Position numbers and translations under genes: made by a program
The notes under the pieces: model-generated
The model's input: the letters and a program-made list of their open reading frames with translations, nothing else
Told to the model about the DNA's origin: nothing
Databases searched by the model: none
Shown: positions 1 to 8,697 of the stretch, piece by piece
Layout: each line of letters starts with the position of its first letter
Position numbering within the stretch: position 1 is the first letter of the stretch
NCBI GenBank assembly: GCA_937870985.1
Contig: CALMXF010000001.1
Location: 1-43,590 of the forward strand
DNA from: an uncultured Chloroflexota bacterium
Lineage (GTDB): Bacteria > Chloroflexota > Chloroflexia > Thermomicrobiales > CFX8
DNA: 43,590 nucleotides
Reading direction: 5' to 3'

Positions 1-288
1 GACACGACGGCTGCCGCGGCGATCGAGCGCGCCCAACGTCATGCGACCGTCAGCGGACATTGGGGATTGACATCTTCGGCGCCAGTCGTTGGTCGGTTCA
101 TCGTGCTCGGCCAGCGTGTCCTCCGGATTGGGCTCCGCTGGTATATCAACCCGATCGTCGAGCAACAGAACGCGTTCAACGACGCGGCGGTCGCAGCATT
201 GTTCGAGCTTGAGCTCGAGAATCAACGACTTCGTCGCGTTGTGGCCCAGTCATCGCGCGACGGTGATGGAGAGCCAACCCCATCGTGA
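1..288 (+). CDS. C-terminal part of an unrecognised protein of a glycan cluster (5' end outside window)
   Basis: The frame is open from base 1 to a TGA at 286-288, giving 95 residues, so the true start lies upstream of the window. A TTG at 67 would make a 73-residue protein, but the open frame before it favours a truncated larger gene. Visible are the segment WYINPIVEQQNAFNDAA and a glutamate/leucine-rich stretch (FELELENQRLRRVV) that could form a short coiled coil. I recall similar segments in methyltransferases and glycosyltransferases of bacterial polysaccharide clusters, but I cannot assign an activity. Its stop overlaps the GTG start of the next glycosyltransferase by four bases (GTGA), so the two are probably co-translated. 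Confidence 0.6.
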   Translation, partial: DTTAAAAIERAQRHATVSGHWGLTSSAPVVGRFIVLGQRVLRIGLRWYINPIVEQQNAFNDAAVAALFELELENQRLRRVVAQSSRDGDGEPTPS

Positions 289-1310
289 ATATCCTGATTC
301 TTCACAGCCAGGTGCCGTTCGTTCGCGGTGGGGCTGAAGTGCTCGTAGAGGGTCTGCGCGACGCGTTGATCGAGTACGGGCATACCGCAGACATTGTCGC
401 GCTCCCGCTTGGCTGGAATCCTCCTGAGAAGCTGCTTACCACGGCGCTTGCCTGGCGGTTGCTCGATGCCACGTCGTTCAACGCTCGCGCGGTGGACCGT
501 GTCATCTGCACGAAATATCCGACATGGGCCGTCGAGCATCCGAACAAAGCGCTCTGGCTGATCCATCAACACCGTCAGGCATATGATCTGTTCGGCGCTC
601 AATTCAGTGAATTCGGCGTCGACACCCGGTCGCGGGCGCTGCGCGAGAGGGTTGTTGATATCGATCGCGCTGGCATCGGAGAATGTCGACCGCGATACGC
701 GATCAGCCGCAATGTGGCCGGCCGTCTTCGTCGCTACTGTGGCATCGACGCCCAGCCACTCTACCCGCCAGTCCCGCGAAGCGGTTTGCGAGCCGAGCGC
801 TACGATCCGTTTGTACTGAGCGTTGCACGTCTGGATGCCAGCAAGCGTATCGACCTCGCGATCCAGGCGCTGGCTGAGTCACGATCGGCGTTGCGCCTCG
901 TTGTTGTCGGCGACGGACCGGATGCGGCATCACTGCGAATGCTCGCCGAGAGGACAGGAGTTGCCGACCGCGTCGACTTCCTGGGTCGGATATCGGATGA
1001 CCGGCTCCGCGAGCTCTACAACACCTGTCGTGCTGTTTACTACGCTCCGGTCGATGAGGATTACGGGTACACGACCGTCGAAGCGTTAAGCGCGGCCAAG
1101 CCCGTTCTGACGACTGACGACGCGGGTGGGGTCCTCGAATTTGTCGATCATCGCGTCGATGGCTTTGTCACCAACGCCGACCCGACATCTCTAGCCGAAT
1201 CGATCCGCGCGGTCGGGGACGAGCGCATCGCCCGACAGCTCGGGGGACATGGGCCGGATCGGGTTGCGGCGCTGTCGTGGGACGCTGTCATCGAGGCGTT
1301 AGCAGGATGA
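285..1310 (+). CDS. GT4-family glycosyltransferase
   Basis: A 341-residue retaining glycosyltransferase of the GT-B fold, expected to move a sugar from a nucleotide donor to a glycan or lipid acceptor in the cytoplasm. The N-terminal acceptor half begins with MNILILHSQVPFVRGGAEV, the glycine-rich loop typical of GT4. The C-terminal donor half starts near residue 170 (FVLSVARLDASKRIDLAI). It contains VVVGDGPD and the E-x7-E donor motif at E258-E266 (EDYGYTTVE). GTG at 285 was chosen because it overlaps the previous stop as GTGA. The end overlaps the next ATG (ATGA at 1307). Donor and acceptor cannot be read from sequence; capsule or exopolysaccharide synthesis is inferred from the run of glycosyltransferases. 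Confidence 0.88.
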   Translation: MNILILHSQVPFVRGGAEVLVEGLRDALIEYGHTADIVALPLGWNPPEKLLTTALAWRLLDATSFNARAVDRVICTKYPTWAVEHPNKALWLIHQHRQAYDLFGAQFSEFGVDTRSRALRERVVDIDRAGIGECRPRYAISRNVAGRLRRYCGIDAQPLYPPVPRSGLRAERYDPFVLSVARLDASKRIDLAIQALAESRSALRLVVVGDGPDAASLRMLAERTGVADRVDFLGRISDDRLRELYNTCRAVYYAPVDEDYGYTTVEALSAAKPVLTTDDAGGVLEFVDHRVDGFVTNADPTSLAESIRAVGDERIARQLGGHGPDRVAALSWDAVIEALAG

Positions 1311-2890
1311 GCGGCAGGCCGGGCGACCCAGTGCTCCAGATGGTAACGCCGCTCCCGCCGCTTCAAACCGGCATCGCGCAATACAGCCGCGACCTCCTGG
1401 GGGCGCTGGATGGACGTTGGCAGGTTCGTGTCGTCGCCGAGCGTGGATCGATGGACCGGGGGCCATGGTCGACAATCGATGTGGCCACGATGCGTCGTGC
1501 AGGGCGTCTTGCCGATCTTCCAACGGTGTACCAACTCGGCAACAGCGGCTTTCACCGTATCGCATTCGAGGCTTCCCTTCGCCGGCCGGGCGTCGCTGTT
1601 CTCCACGATACCGTCCTGCACCACGGGCGATTGGCGTCGATGTTGCGCGGCCGCGGAGCCGGCGACTATCGGCGGCTGATGCGCATGCTCTATGGAGATG
1701 ACGGAGAACGCGCCGCGCTTGACGCAGCAGCCGGAAAGATCGTGGATCTGAACGACTTCCCGCTGGTCGAGGATATCGTTGCCGGTTCGCGCCTGGTCGT
1801 CGTCCATTCTGACTACGCACGGGACAAGTTGCTGGGGCGATGTCCGGATGCGGCGATCGTTCGTGTCCCGATGGGTATCCCGCTGCCTGACCTGACAGAT
1901 CAGGCGGCAGCGCGTCGGTTGCTTGAAATTCCCGATAGCGCGTTTGTCGTCGCCTCCGTCACTCATGTGAATCCATTCAAGCGGCTACCGGTGGTGTTGC
2001 GCGCGGTTCGGATGCTGCGGCATCGGATTCCGGAGCTGATTCTGGTCATCGCCGGATCATCGGCGCCTGGGATCGACCTCGCGCGACAGGCTCACGCCTA
2101 TGGCGTCAGCGATCAGGTTCGATTGTTGGGTTACGTCGGCGATGACGTCGCGCGATTGGTTGCGCGAGCATCCGACGTCTGTGTCAACCTGAGATTCCCC
2201 AGCGCAGGGGAGACATCAGCGAGCCTCTTGCGGCTGATGGGCGCTGGCCGGCCAGTGCTTGTGACCCGGGATGCATCGACAGTTGAGTACCCATCCGACG
2301 CAGTGCTGCCGGTCGATGTCGGTCCATTCGAAGATGAGCTGGTGGCAGAGCTACTCCTTCTGCTGTATGGAAACGACGAGTTGCGTCAGTCTGCTGGAAA
2401 TGCTGCACGGCGATTCATCGAGGCAGAGCACGGCGTCGGCCGAATGGCGGCTGGATACCGCGATGCGATCCATCTCGCGTTCGGGCTCGATTTCGCGCCT
2501 GTAGCCGATATCACGTCGTTCGAGCCACCGGTGGTGACTGAGCGTGGCAGTCCCACGACAGCGCGGGCGATCGACCCGCCCTCGGCTGTCGACCGGGATG
2601 TTGCGCGGGCGATGACATGGCTGGGGATTGACGATCGCGATGATACGATCCAATCTGTGTCCGCAGCGATGGTGGCGCTGCGGTTAGATCGGCTCCGCGA
2701 CGAGCGAAAGGTGGATCCGAGGATGACAGACACCTCGCTGATTCGTACCGAACTGCTGGAGATCCTCGCTTGCCCCGCCTGCAAGGCGAGAGTGCGCCTG
2801 GAGGACGAAGAGTTGATCTGCGAAGGCTGCGGCCGGCGCTATCCAATCGAGGATGGGATCCCGATCATGTTGATAGAGGCAGCAAAATAG
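1307..2890 (+). CDS. GT4-family glycosyltransferase with C-terminal Trm112-like zinc domain
   Basis: The 527-residue reading frame starts at the ATG overlapping the previous stop (ATGA). Residues 1 to about 390 are a GT4 glycosyltransferase: [15 protein letters not shown] near the N-terminus, [15 protein letters not shown] opening the donor domain, and [19 protein letters not shown] in place of the classical E-x7-E. After a linker, residues 473-527 form a complete Trm112-like domain with two CxxC pairs (CPAC and CEGC) and the ending [15 protein letters not shown]. Such domains are usually separate proteins of about 60 residues. An ATG at 2723 with AAGGTGG eight bases upstream could start the zinc domain alone. 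So this is either a fusion or two overlapping in-frame products. The stop codon's last base begins a LexA box. Confidence 0.85.
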   Translation: MSGRPGDPVLQMVTPLPPLQTGIAQYSRDLLGALDGRWQVRVVAERGSMDRGPWSTIDVATMRRAGRLADLPTVYQLGNSGFHRIAFEASLRRPGVAVLHDTVLHHGRLASMLRGRGAGDYRRLMRMLYGDDGERAALDAAAGKIVDLNDFPLVEDIVAGSRLVVVHSDYARDKLLGRCPDAAIVRVPMGIPLPDLTDQAAARRLLEIPDSAFVVASVTHVNPFKRLPVVLRAVRMLRHRIPELILVIAGSSAPGIDLARQAHAYGVSDQVRLLGYVGDDVARLVARASDVCVNLRFPSAGETSASLLRLMGAGRPVLVTRDASTVEYPSDAVLPVDVGPFEDELVAELLLLLYGNDELRQSAGNAARRFIEAEHGVGRMAAGYRDAIHLAFGLDFAPVADITSFEPPVVTERGSPTTARAIDPPSAVDRDVARAMTWLGIDDRDDTIQSVSAAMVALRLDRLRDERKVDPRMTDTSLIRTELLEILACPACKARVRLEDEELICEGCGRRYPIEDGIPIMLIEAAK

Positions 2891-2901
2891 AACAAGTGTT
2901 C
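2890..2901. promoter_or_regulatory. LexA (SOS) box upstream of ruvB
   Basis: GAACAAGTGTTC matches the Gram-positive-type LexA operator GAAC-N4-GTTC exactly. It lies 13 bases upstream of the extended -10 element of the ruvB promoter, covering the -35 region, which is a standard position for repression. ruvB is a classical SOS gene in many bacteria, so sequence and context agree. Confidence 0.75.
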
Positions 2902-2910
2902 GTCGCCGTT

Positions 2911-2919
2911 TGCTATACT
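2911..2919 (+). promoter_or_regulatory. Extended -10 promoter of ruvB
   Basis: TGCTATACT is an extended -10 (TGnTATACT). No good -35 is visible at the right distance. The ATG of ruvB lies 42 bases downstream. The LexA box ends ten bases before it. Confidence 0.6.
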
Positions 2920-2960
2920 CTCCATGTGAATGTGGAGCAGCGCAGGACGGGCATTATTCT

Positions 2961-4013
2961 ATGACGGGCCGTGTCGTTTCGGGGAAGCATCGCGACGAGG
3001 ACGCGGCTATTGAGACGAGCCTGCGACCCAGGCGTCTGGCGGACTACATCGGCCAGGACAAGGTCAAGGACACGCTCTCGATCTTCATCGAGGCGGCGTT
3101 GGCTCGTGGCGAGCCACTGGATCATGTCCTCCTCTACGGCCCACCCGGGCTCGGCAAGACGACTCTGTCGAATATCATCGCCGCCGAGATGGGCGTGGGT
3201 GTCAAGATAACCTCCGGGCCGGCCATCGAGCGCGCTGGAGATCTTGTCTCGATCCTCACCAACATCAAGGCCGGTGACGTGTTGTTCATCGACGAGATCC
3301 ATCGGCTGAACCGTACGGTCGAAGAGGTCCTCTATCCGGCGATGGAAGATTTCGCGGTCGATATCATCATCGGTAAGGGTCCAGGCGCGCGGTCGATGCG
3401 ACTGAACCTGCCGCGATTCACACTCGTCGGCGCGACGACACGGCTTGCGCTGCTCACCAGTCCGCTGCGCGATCGTTTTGGCAGTGTGTTCCGCCTGGAT
3501 TTCTACGACGACAGGGCGATGACGCAGATCGTCACGCGTTCTGCCAGGATTCTGGACGTTGAGATTCTCGGAGACGGCGCCACCGAGATCGCCAGGCGAT
3601 CACGTGGGACCCCGCGCGTCGCGAACCGGCTGCTGAAGCGGGTTCGTGATTTCGCGCAGGTTCGCGCATCCGGCGTGATCACCGAGGAGGTGGCGCGCGA
3701 CGCGATGTCGTTGCTTGATGTCGACCAACTGGGTCTCGATGACGTCGACCGGCGCATCCTGCTGGCGATCATTGAGAAGTTTGATGGCGGGCCGGTTGGC
3801 GTTGACACACTGGCGGCGGCGACAAGCGAAGAGACCGACACAATTATGGATGTCTATGAACCGTACCTGATTCAGCTTGGATTTCTTCAGCGCACGCCAC
3901 GCGGCCGGGTAGCAACAAGACACGCCTATCTTCACCTGGGCCTGCCTGCTCCGACACTGTCGGATGACGCTCGGCAGGCATTGCTGTTCAGTCGCGAACC
4001 GGACAACGAGTGA
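2961..4013 (+). CDS. ruvB: Holliday junction branch migration ATPase RuvB
   Basis: RuvB is the AAA+ motor that drives Holliday-junction branch migration with RuvA in recombinational repair. The 350-residue protein shows Walker A GPPGLGKT at 60-67, Walker B ending in D111-E112 (DVLFIDEIH), sensor 1 around GATTR (157-161) and the arginine finger R170 in SPLRDRFG. The C-terminal winged helix ([13 protein letters not shown]) follows. ATG 2961 was preferred over upstream in-frame codons because the family starts shortly before the [11 protein letters not shown] segment and the promoter -10 lies at 2914-2919. ruvA and ruvC are not adjacent. The upstream LexA box predicts DNA-damage induction. The stop overlaps queA by four bases, an old and widespread ruvB-queA pairing. 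Confidence 0.97.
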   Translation: MTGRVVSGKHRDEDAAIETSLRPRRLADYIGQDKVKDTLSIFIEAALARGEPLDHVLLYGPPGLGKTTLSNIIAAEMGVGVKITSGPAIERAGDLVSILTNIKAGDVLFIDEIHRLNRTVEEVLYPAMEDFAVDIIIGKGPGARSMRLNLPRFTLVGATTRLALLTSPLRDRFGSVFRLDFYDDRAMTQIVTRSARILDVEILGDGATEIARRSRGTPRVANRLLKRVRDFAQVRASGVITEEVARDAMSLLDVDQLGLDDVDRRILLAIIEKFDGGPVGVDTLAAATSEETDTIMDVYEPYLIQLGFLQRTPRGRVATRHAYLHLGLPAPTLSDDARQALLFSREPDNE

Positions 4014-5056
4014 CCGATTCCGCGATCCCGCTCAACTGGTTCGATTACAAGCTTCCACCAGATCTGATTGCCCAGCAGCCGGTTGAGCCGCGTGACGCAG
4101 CGCGACTTCTGCTCGTAGATCGTTCTTCCGGCGCGCTCTCCGACCGGACCTTTCGTGATCTTCCCGATCTGCTGAACCCGGGCGATCTGATCGTCGTCAA
4201 CGACACGCGGGTGTTGCCGGCACGGCTGTTCGCTCGCAGGCTGAGCGGCGGTCGCGTCGAGCTCTTGTTGCTCGACCGCAACGCTGATGGAGTCTGGCGG
4301 GCCATGGGTCGCCCGGCACGGCGGCTGCGAGCGGGAGAGCGCCTCGAGTTGCTGGATTCACAAGACGAGGTTACTAACGACGGAGTCGACGTCGTGGGTC
4401 GCGATGCGGAGCAGGTGTTGGTGCGGTTCGACGACGAAGAGGCGATCGAGCGCCACGGTCACGTGCCACTGCCGCCGTACATCCACGACCGCCTCGACGA
4501 CCCGGAACGCTACCAGACGGTCTACGCTCGGGATCCGGGTTCGGCGGCGGCGCCGACCGCCGGCATGCACTTCACGGTCGATCTTCTGGAGCGATGTCGG
4601 TCACGGGGCGTCCAGGTAGCTCCGATCACACTCCATGTTGGTCTTGGGACGTTTCAGCCAATCAAGACGGTCGATGCGCGAGATCACGAAATGCATGCGG
4701 AGATCTTCTCGATGTCGGCCGCGACGGTTGAGATGATCCGGGAGACACGGGTATCCGGCGGTCGGGTGCTGGCAGTCGGGACGACATCGGTGCGGACGTT
4801 GGAGACAATCGCGAGCTCGGTATTAGCGGGTGGTCCGGCCCGATCTCTGGCGGGAGAGACGCGACTGTTCATCACCCCGGGCACGCCGTTTCAATTGGTC
4901 GATCTGATGCTGACGAACTTCCACCTGCCGAGAACGACATTGCTCCTGCTCGTGGCTTCATTCGCCGGGGAAGCGTTGATGCGTCAGGCTTATCAGCATG
5001 CGATCGCGGAGCAGTACCGTTTCTACTCCTTCGGCGATGCGATGCTGATCGTGTAG
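4010..5056 (+). CDS. queA: S-adenosylmethionine:tRNA ribosyltransferase-isomerase QueA
   Basis: QueA transfers and isomerises the ribosyl moiety of SAM onto 7-aminomethyl-7-deazaguanine in tRNA, making epoxyqueuosine at the wobble position. The 348-residue length is normal for the family. Diagnostic segments are [19 protein letters not shown] at the start, [30 protein letters not shown] and the C-terminal [17 protein letters not shown]. The GTG start overlaps the ruvB stop (GTGA), implying translational coupling and shared SOS-controlled transcription, although queuosine synthesis itself has no known repair role. No other queuosine gene (tgt, queC/D/E/F) is in the window. Confidence 0.96.
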   Translation: MTDSAIPLNWFDYKLPPDLIAQQPVEPRDAARLLLVDRSSGALSDRTFRDLPDLLNPGDLIVVNDTRVLPARLFARRLSGGRVELLLLDRNADGVWRAMGRPARRLRAGERLELLDSQDEVTNDGVDVVGRDAEQVLVRFDDEEAIERHGHVPLPPYIHDRLDDPERYQTVYARDPGSAAAPTAGMHFTVDLLERCRSRGVQVAPITLHVGLGTFQPIKTVDARDHEMHAEIFSMSAATVEMIRETRVSGGRVLAVGTTSVRTLETIASSVLAGGPARSLAGETRLFITPGTPFQLVDLMLTNFHLPRTTLLLLVASFAGEALMRQAYQHAIAEQYRFYSFGDAMLIV

Positions 5057-5116
5057 GATGTCGGGTGGCCCGCCCAGCGGGATACGATCCGATCTGCAAA
5101 GGAAGGGCGCGGCGGA

Positions 5117-5713
5117 TTGGCCGAGATGGAGCTAACGCGCGACAACGCATGGTCGCTGCTGACCGAATACGTTCACAACGAGCCATTGCTACGGCATTGC
5201 CTCGGCGTCGAGGCGTGCATGCGCGAGTATGCCCGTGTCTTCGACGCCGATGAGAATCTTTGGGGATTCGTGGGGCTGATCCACGATTTTGACTTCGAAA
5301 TGCACCCGACCCTCGACCAGCACCCTCAGGATGGCGCTCCTATTCTCCGTGAGCATGGAGTGCCCGAACATGTGGTTCAGTCGGTTCTGTCGCACGCCGA
5401 TCACCTCGATGTCCCGCGGGCGACATCGCTGGAACGAACACTGGCGGCGGTAGATGAGATGAGCGGCTTTGTCACCGCGGTTGCGCTCGTCCGGCCGACG
5501 AAGTCGATCGACGAGGTGACGCCTCGCGCCGTCCGGAAGAAGATGAAGGACAAGGCCTTCGCGCGGGCAGTGCACCGTGAGACGTTGATCGCGACCGCAG
5601 AAGAGCTGGGCGTCGATTTCGACGTTCATATCCAGCACGTCATCGACGGGATCGCGACAATCGCTCCTCAACTTGGCCTGACGCGCACCGAGACAACACA
5701 GGTGGTGGACTAG
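5117..5713 (+). CDS. HD-domain hydrolase, possible nucleotidase/phosphodiesterase
   Basis: A 198-residue HD-superfamily metal-dependent phosphohydrolase. The likely metal ligands are H27, the H56-D57 doublet (GLIHDFDFE), H80 and H93 (SHADH). The substrate is unknown; small HD proteins of this length act on nucleotides or cyclic nucleotides. The TTG at 5117 has AAAGGAAGG ten bases upstream. An ATG at 5126 (protein MELTRDNAW) is the alternative, with a worse-spaced ribosome site. It lies 60 bases after queA and one base before the cyclophilin gene, so it probably sits in the same transcript. The body of the protein is clear; only the start is uncertain. Confidence 0.85.
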   Translation: MAEMELTRDNAWSLLTEYVHNEPLLRHCLGVEACMREYARVFDADENLWGFVGLIHDFDFEMHPTLDQHPQDGAPILREHGVPEHVVQSVLSHADHLDVPRATSLERTLAAVDEMSGFVTAVALVRPTKSIDEVTPRAVRKKMKDKAFARAVHRETLIATAEELGVDFDVHIQHVIDGIATIAPQLGLTRTETTQVVD

Positions 5714-5714
5714 T

Positions 5715-6401
5715 ATGCGCACTGCTCTTGTGATCATGCTGATCCTCGCCAGTGGGGTTTTCGTTGCGTGTGGCAATAGTGGCAATTCCGGGGGTGGCCC
5801 GGACGCGGCATCGACGAACGCAAGCGGCAGCTCGTCGTCGGCCAGTGATTCGACCGAAACACCAGGAGGACAAGTGTCCAACCCCAAGCAATGGAGCTCC
5901 CCACCAGCTATGCAGCTGGAGGAGGGCAAGGACTATCAGGCGATTCTGCACACCAACAAGGGCGACATGACGGTCGACCTGCTGGAGAGTGATGCGCCGA
6001 AGACAGTCAATAATTTCGTCTTCCTTGCCAAGCAGGGATACTACACCAACGTGCCGTTTCATCGGATCATCAAAGGATTCATGATCCAGACCGGTGATCC
6101 GACGGGAACCGGGGCCGGCGGTCCTGGCTATCGATTCGCCGACGAGCCGGTCACCCGCGACTACGTGCGCGGAACGGTCGCGATGGCGAACGCGGGACCG
6201 AACACAAACGGCTCCCAGTTCTTCATCATGCACCAGGACAACCCGCTGCCAAAGAACTACACCATCTTCGGTGAGTTGATCGACGGGTTCGACACGCTTG
6301 ACGCGATCGCGAATGCACCGGTCGGGCCGAGCAGAAGCGGCGAAATGTCGACGCCGAAGGAACCACTGACGCTGGAAAGCGTCGAGATCGTTACCAAGTA
6401 A
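5715..6401 (+). CDS. Lipoprotein cyclophilin-type peptidyl-prolyl cis-trans isomerase
   Basis: A 228-residue protein with an N-terminal lipoprotein signal: hydrophobic MRTALVIMLILASGVFVAC with a lipobox ending at C19, then a Ser/Gly/Asn-rich tether to about residue 55. The rest is a cyclophilin domain (about 75-228) with the hallmark segments VPFHRIIKGFMIQTGDPTG, TVAMANAGPNTNGSQFFI and YTIFGELIDGFDTLD. The catalytic-pocket arginine in FHRI, Q of MIQTGD and the SQFFI core are all present. It should catalyse prolyl isomerisation of exported proteins outside the membrane, anchored by the lipidated cysteine. It starts one base after the HD-protein stop. A hairpin follows the gene. Confidence 0.95.
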   Translation: MRTALVIMLILASGVFVACGNSGNSGGGPDAASTNASGSSSSASDSTETPGGQVSNPKQWSSPPAMQLEEGKDYQAILHTNKGDMTVDLLESDAPKTVNNFVFLAKQGYYTNVPFHRIIKGFMIQTGDPTGTGAGGPGYRFADEPVTRDYVRGTVAMANAGPNTNGSQFFIMHQDNPLPKNYTIFGELIDGFDTLDAIANAPVGPSRSGEMSTPKEPLTLESVEIVTK

Positions 6402-6415
6402 ACAAACCTCGAACG

Positions 6416-6455
6416 CTGCGCGGGCAGGGCCGTGACCATCTGCCCGCTCGCGCAG
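6416..6455. terminator. Stem-loop after cyclophilin gene, possible weak terminator
   Basis: CTGCGCGGGCAG at 6416-6427 can pair with CTGCCCGCTCGCGCAG at 6440-6455, leaving a four-base bulge and a 12-base loop. There is no T tract, so it may act as a processing or attenuation structure and not a true intrinsic terminator. Confidence 0.35.
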
Positions 6456-6483
6456 TACACGGGACAGGATGGTCGGGACTTTC

Positions 6484-7158
6484 ATGCGGCTCTGGTTGAT
6501 TCGTCATGGCGAGACGATGTCGAATGCGAGTGGCGTGTTCCAGGGTCATCTGGACATTGAGCTGAACGAGCGCGGCGTCTCGCAGGCTCGCGCGGTCAGC
6601 GCCTATCTCGCGCCGATCGCGTTCGCGGCTGTTTTCTCCAGCGACCTGCAGCGAGCGGCACGGACAGCCGAGCTTCTTGCGGGCGATCGCGCTGTTGCCT
6701 TTGACCCTGACCTGCGGGAAATGAACTACGGTGTCCTGCAGGGAGTCGCCTATCGGGATGCGGCAGAGACGTTGCGACCGCACAGGCTCGAGGAGGCCTG
6801 GCTACGTGGAGAGATCCATCGTGGTCGCCAGTCGCTGCCGGCGGGCGAGAGCCTCGCGCAGTTCCGCCGCCGGACATCGAGGTTCGTGGACAAGCTGGAC
6901 GATCGGTTTCTCGATGACGAGTCCGCAAATGTCCTGGTCGTCGGACATGGCGGCCAGTTGGCGGTGCTGTTGACTGTTCTGCTCGGCATGCCGGCGCGAG
7001 CTCGATACTCGTTTCGTTTCGCGAACTGCGGAATCTCGGTCCTTACACGCATACCCGGGAACACCACGCTGGATCTGCACAACCTCGTGGTTTGGGATGA
7101 AGGGCGCGTATTCAGCGACCGCGGGCTATCCGGCCAACTGCCTCAACGAGCCGAGTAA
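6484..7158 (+). CDS. Histidine phosphatase (phosphoglycerate mutase-like) family protein
   Basis: A 224-residue branch of the histidine phosphatase superfamily. The phosphorylated histidine is H8 in LIRHGET. The second catalytic histidine is in VVGHGGQLAVLL, and the general acid glutamate is in REMNYG. The length and lack of the mutase insertion fit a broad-specificity phosphatase (CobC/GpmB-like), not a dimeric phosphoglycerate mutase. ATG 6484 (MRLWLIRHGE) was chosen because the family begins almost directly with the RHG motif. ATG 6469 adds five residues. The last 47 bases overlap the end of the convergent aminotransferase gene. Substrate cannot be inferred. Confidence 0.92.
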   Translation: MRLWLIRHGETMSNASGVFQGHLDIELNERGVSQARAVSAYLAPIAFAAVFSSDLQRAARTAELLAGDRAVAFDPDLREMNYGVLQGVAYRDAAETLRPHRLEEAWLRGEIHRGRQSLPAGESLAQFRRRTSRFVDKLDDRFLDDESANVLVVGHGGQLAVLLTVLLGMPARARYSFRFANCGISVLTRIPGNTTLDLHNLVVWDEGRVFSDRGLSGQLPQRAE

Positions 7159-8311
7159 TATCCGAATCATCGGTGAAGTAGGTACAGGAAACGCGCACTG
7201 CGCTCGGCTCCTCGACGCGACGCTGGGCGATCCTGTCGCGATCCCAAAGCTCCTGGCTGATATCAATTCCGCTCATCCCGGCGATCGTGAAGGTGACGAT
7301 TCCTGAGGAGTCGTGCCACTCGACCGGCGTGATGACATCGATGCCAGGGGTTTCGTTCAGCGCTTCTTTCATTCGACTCGACATAGTATTCACGTGACTG
7401 AATATCGCGTCCCAACCGAGGGTTGCCTGATACTCGATCGCGTCGGCGAGAGCTTCATAGGTGTGCCAGGCACGTGTGCCGTACTCGAAACGCGAGGCGT
7501 CCCCCGCGAAACGAAGCGTGGGAGGTGGATCGGTCTGGTAGTAGCTCCGTGTCCACTGTGGCTCAACCGCTCCGTCGCCGAAATAGGCTGGCGGGACGAG
7601 ATCGATCTTCTCCGGATCGAACCAGGCGAAGCCGCTTCCCTTCGGACCGGCCAGCCACTTATGGCCGTTGCCAATGACGAAATCGGCATGCAGCGCAGGA
7701 ATGTCGATCGGGAATTGTCCGACGGACTGCGATGCGTCGATCAGAATGACGACATCCGGCCCGACGAGGTCGCGGATTCGTTCGACTGGCACTCTCGTTC
7801 CGGTCTCGCATGAGACGTGGCTGATTGCAACCACCCGGGTTCGGTTGCTGAGGACGGCGTGGATATTGGCAAGGAGTGCGTCCGGGTCGGAGCTCAACTG
7901 CGTAAATCGCAACCGGGCCTCGGCACGCTCGCAGGCTGCCAGCCATGGATAGATCATTGCCGGATGCTCTTCGGTGGAGGTAATGACCTCATCACCGGCC
8001 ACAAGCGGAAAGCGGGCGGCAATCCAGTTGATTCCATCAGTCGCGTTTCGATTAAGAGCGACGTCGGATGGCTCGACACTGAGGAACGACGCGAGCGTTC
8101 GACGAGCGCGTTCGTACCCCTCTACTGCTCGTGCCTGCGTGGCGTGCCCACCGCGCTCGTGGTCGACAATGTACGCGAGATGCCGGGCAAGCACTGGCTC
8201 GGCCATGATCCCTACAGTGCCGGTGTTGAGGTAGGTCCAGTCATCCAGTATCGGAAGCGCCGACCGGGTTGCCGCGAGATCGTAGCCGGTGGTGTTTGCC
8301 GCGTCGTTCAT
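7112..8311 (-). CDS. Class V aminotransferase-like PLP enzyme
   Basis: A 399-residue fold-type I PLP enzyme of the class V aminotransferase group, related to cysteine desulfurases and isopenicillin N epimerases. The PLP lysine is in the segment GNGHKWLAGPKG. The cofactor aspartate is in VILIDASQSVGQFPID, and NRNATDGINW forms the phosphate-binding start. The N-terminus YLNTGTVGIM is typical. No SufS/IscS catalytic-cysteine loop is evident, so the epimerase/aminotransferase-like subgroup is more likely; substrate unknown. The ATG is preceded by an AAGAGGC ribosome site. It is probably a single-gene unit, with its own extended -10 and converging on the histidine phosphatase. Confidence 0.9.
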   Translation of the reverse strand: MNDAANTTGYDLAATRSALPILDDWTYLNTGTVGIMAEPVLARHLAYIVDHERGGHATQARAVEGYERARRTLASFLSVEPSDVALNRNATDGINWIAARFPLVAGDEVITSTEEHPAMIYPWLAACERAEARLRFTQLSSDPDALLANIHAVLSNRTRVVAISHVSCETGTRVPVERIRDLVGPDVVILIDASQSVGQFPIDIPALHADFVIGNGHKWLAGPKGSGFAWFDPEKIDLVPPAYFGDGAVEPQWTRSYYQTDPPPTLRFAGDASRFEYGTRAWHTYEALADAIEYQATLGWDAIFSHVNTMSSRMKEALNETPGIDVITPVEWHDSSGIVTFTIAGMSGIDISQELWDRDRIAQRRVEEPSAVRVSCTYFTDDSDITRLVEAVGRIARGR

Positions 8312-8353
8312 TGCCTCTTTTGCCTGTCGTTCACGACGAATTCACGCGACCGG

Positions 8354-8362
8354 ATGGTAGCA
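8354..8362 (-). promoter_or_regulatory. Extended -10 promoter of the aminotransferase gene
   Basis: On the minus strand TGCTACCAT lies 43 bases before the ATG. It matches the TGnTANNNT style seen at several other genes here. No clear -35. Confidence 0.45.
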
Positions 8363-8399
8363 GAACGCTTGGTCGTGGTCGATTGTGGGTCGGATGGCG

Positions 8400-8428
8400 A
8401 ACGGACCCGACGCATTGCCGGGTCCGTT
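8400..8428 (-). terminator. Stem-loop terminator after the 69-residue gene
   Basis: A perfect 10-bp inverted repeat (AACGGACCCG at 8400-8409 and CGGGTCCGTT at 8419-8428) with a nine-base loop. It lies 28 bases beyond the stop of the 69-residue protein on the minus strand and before the aminotransferase promoter. The trailing T run is only two bases, so efficiency is uncertain. Confidence 0.5.
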
Positions 8429-8456
8429 GGACAGCGCGCCGAAGATAGCCGGGTGA

Positions 8457-8666
8457 CTACGCGACGAGCGCGTCGTAAACACGCTCGTAATCGTTGAGCA
8501 GCTTGAGCCAGTGACGTTCCCAACGTGTCACGTCCTGACCTTCTTCGAGACCGCTGTCGATCATCCGATACCCGTCCTCGAGGCGGGCTTCGATCTCACG
8601 AAGGTAGGCCAGCAAGTGCTCAGTGTCTTCGTTCGTCTCGATGATCATGGTTGGCATCGCCGACAT
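8457..8666 (-). CDS. Small acidic helical protein, unknown function
   Basis: A 69-residue protein, rich in Glu/Asp and Leu (NEDTEHLLAYLREIEARLEDG, then WERHWLKLLNDYERVYDALV), probably two helices with coiled-coil character. The ATG has AGGAAGG seven bases upstream, a strong ribosome site, and the gene starts 31 bases after the annealing-protein stop on the same strand. It is probably co-transcribed from the LexA-controlled promoter. I do not recognise the family. The operon suggests a partner or modulator of the annealing protein, but that is inference. Confidence 0.7.
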   Translation of the reverse strand: MSAMPTMIIETNEDTEHLLAYLREIEARLEDGYRMIDSGLEEGQDVTRWERHWLKLLNDYERVYDALVA

Positions 8667-8697
8667 TGTTCAGTCCTTCCTGGCCAGTCCCGGTGAA

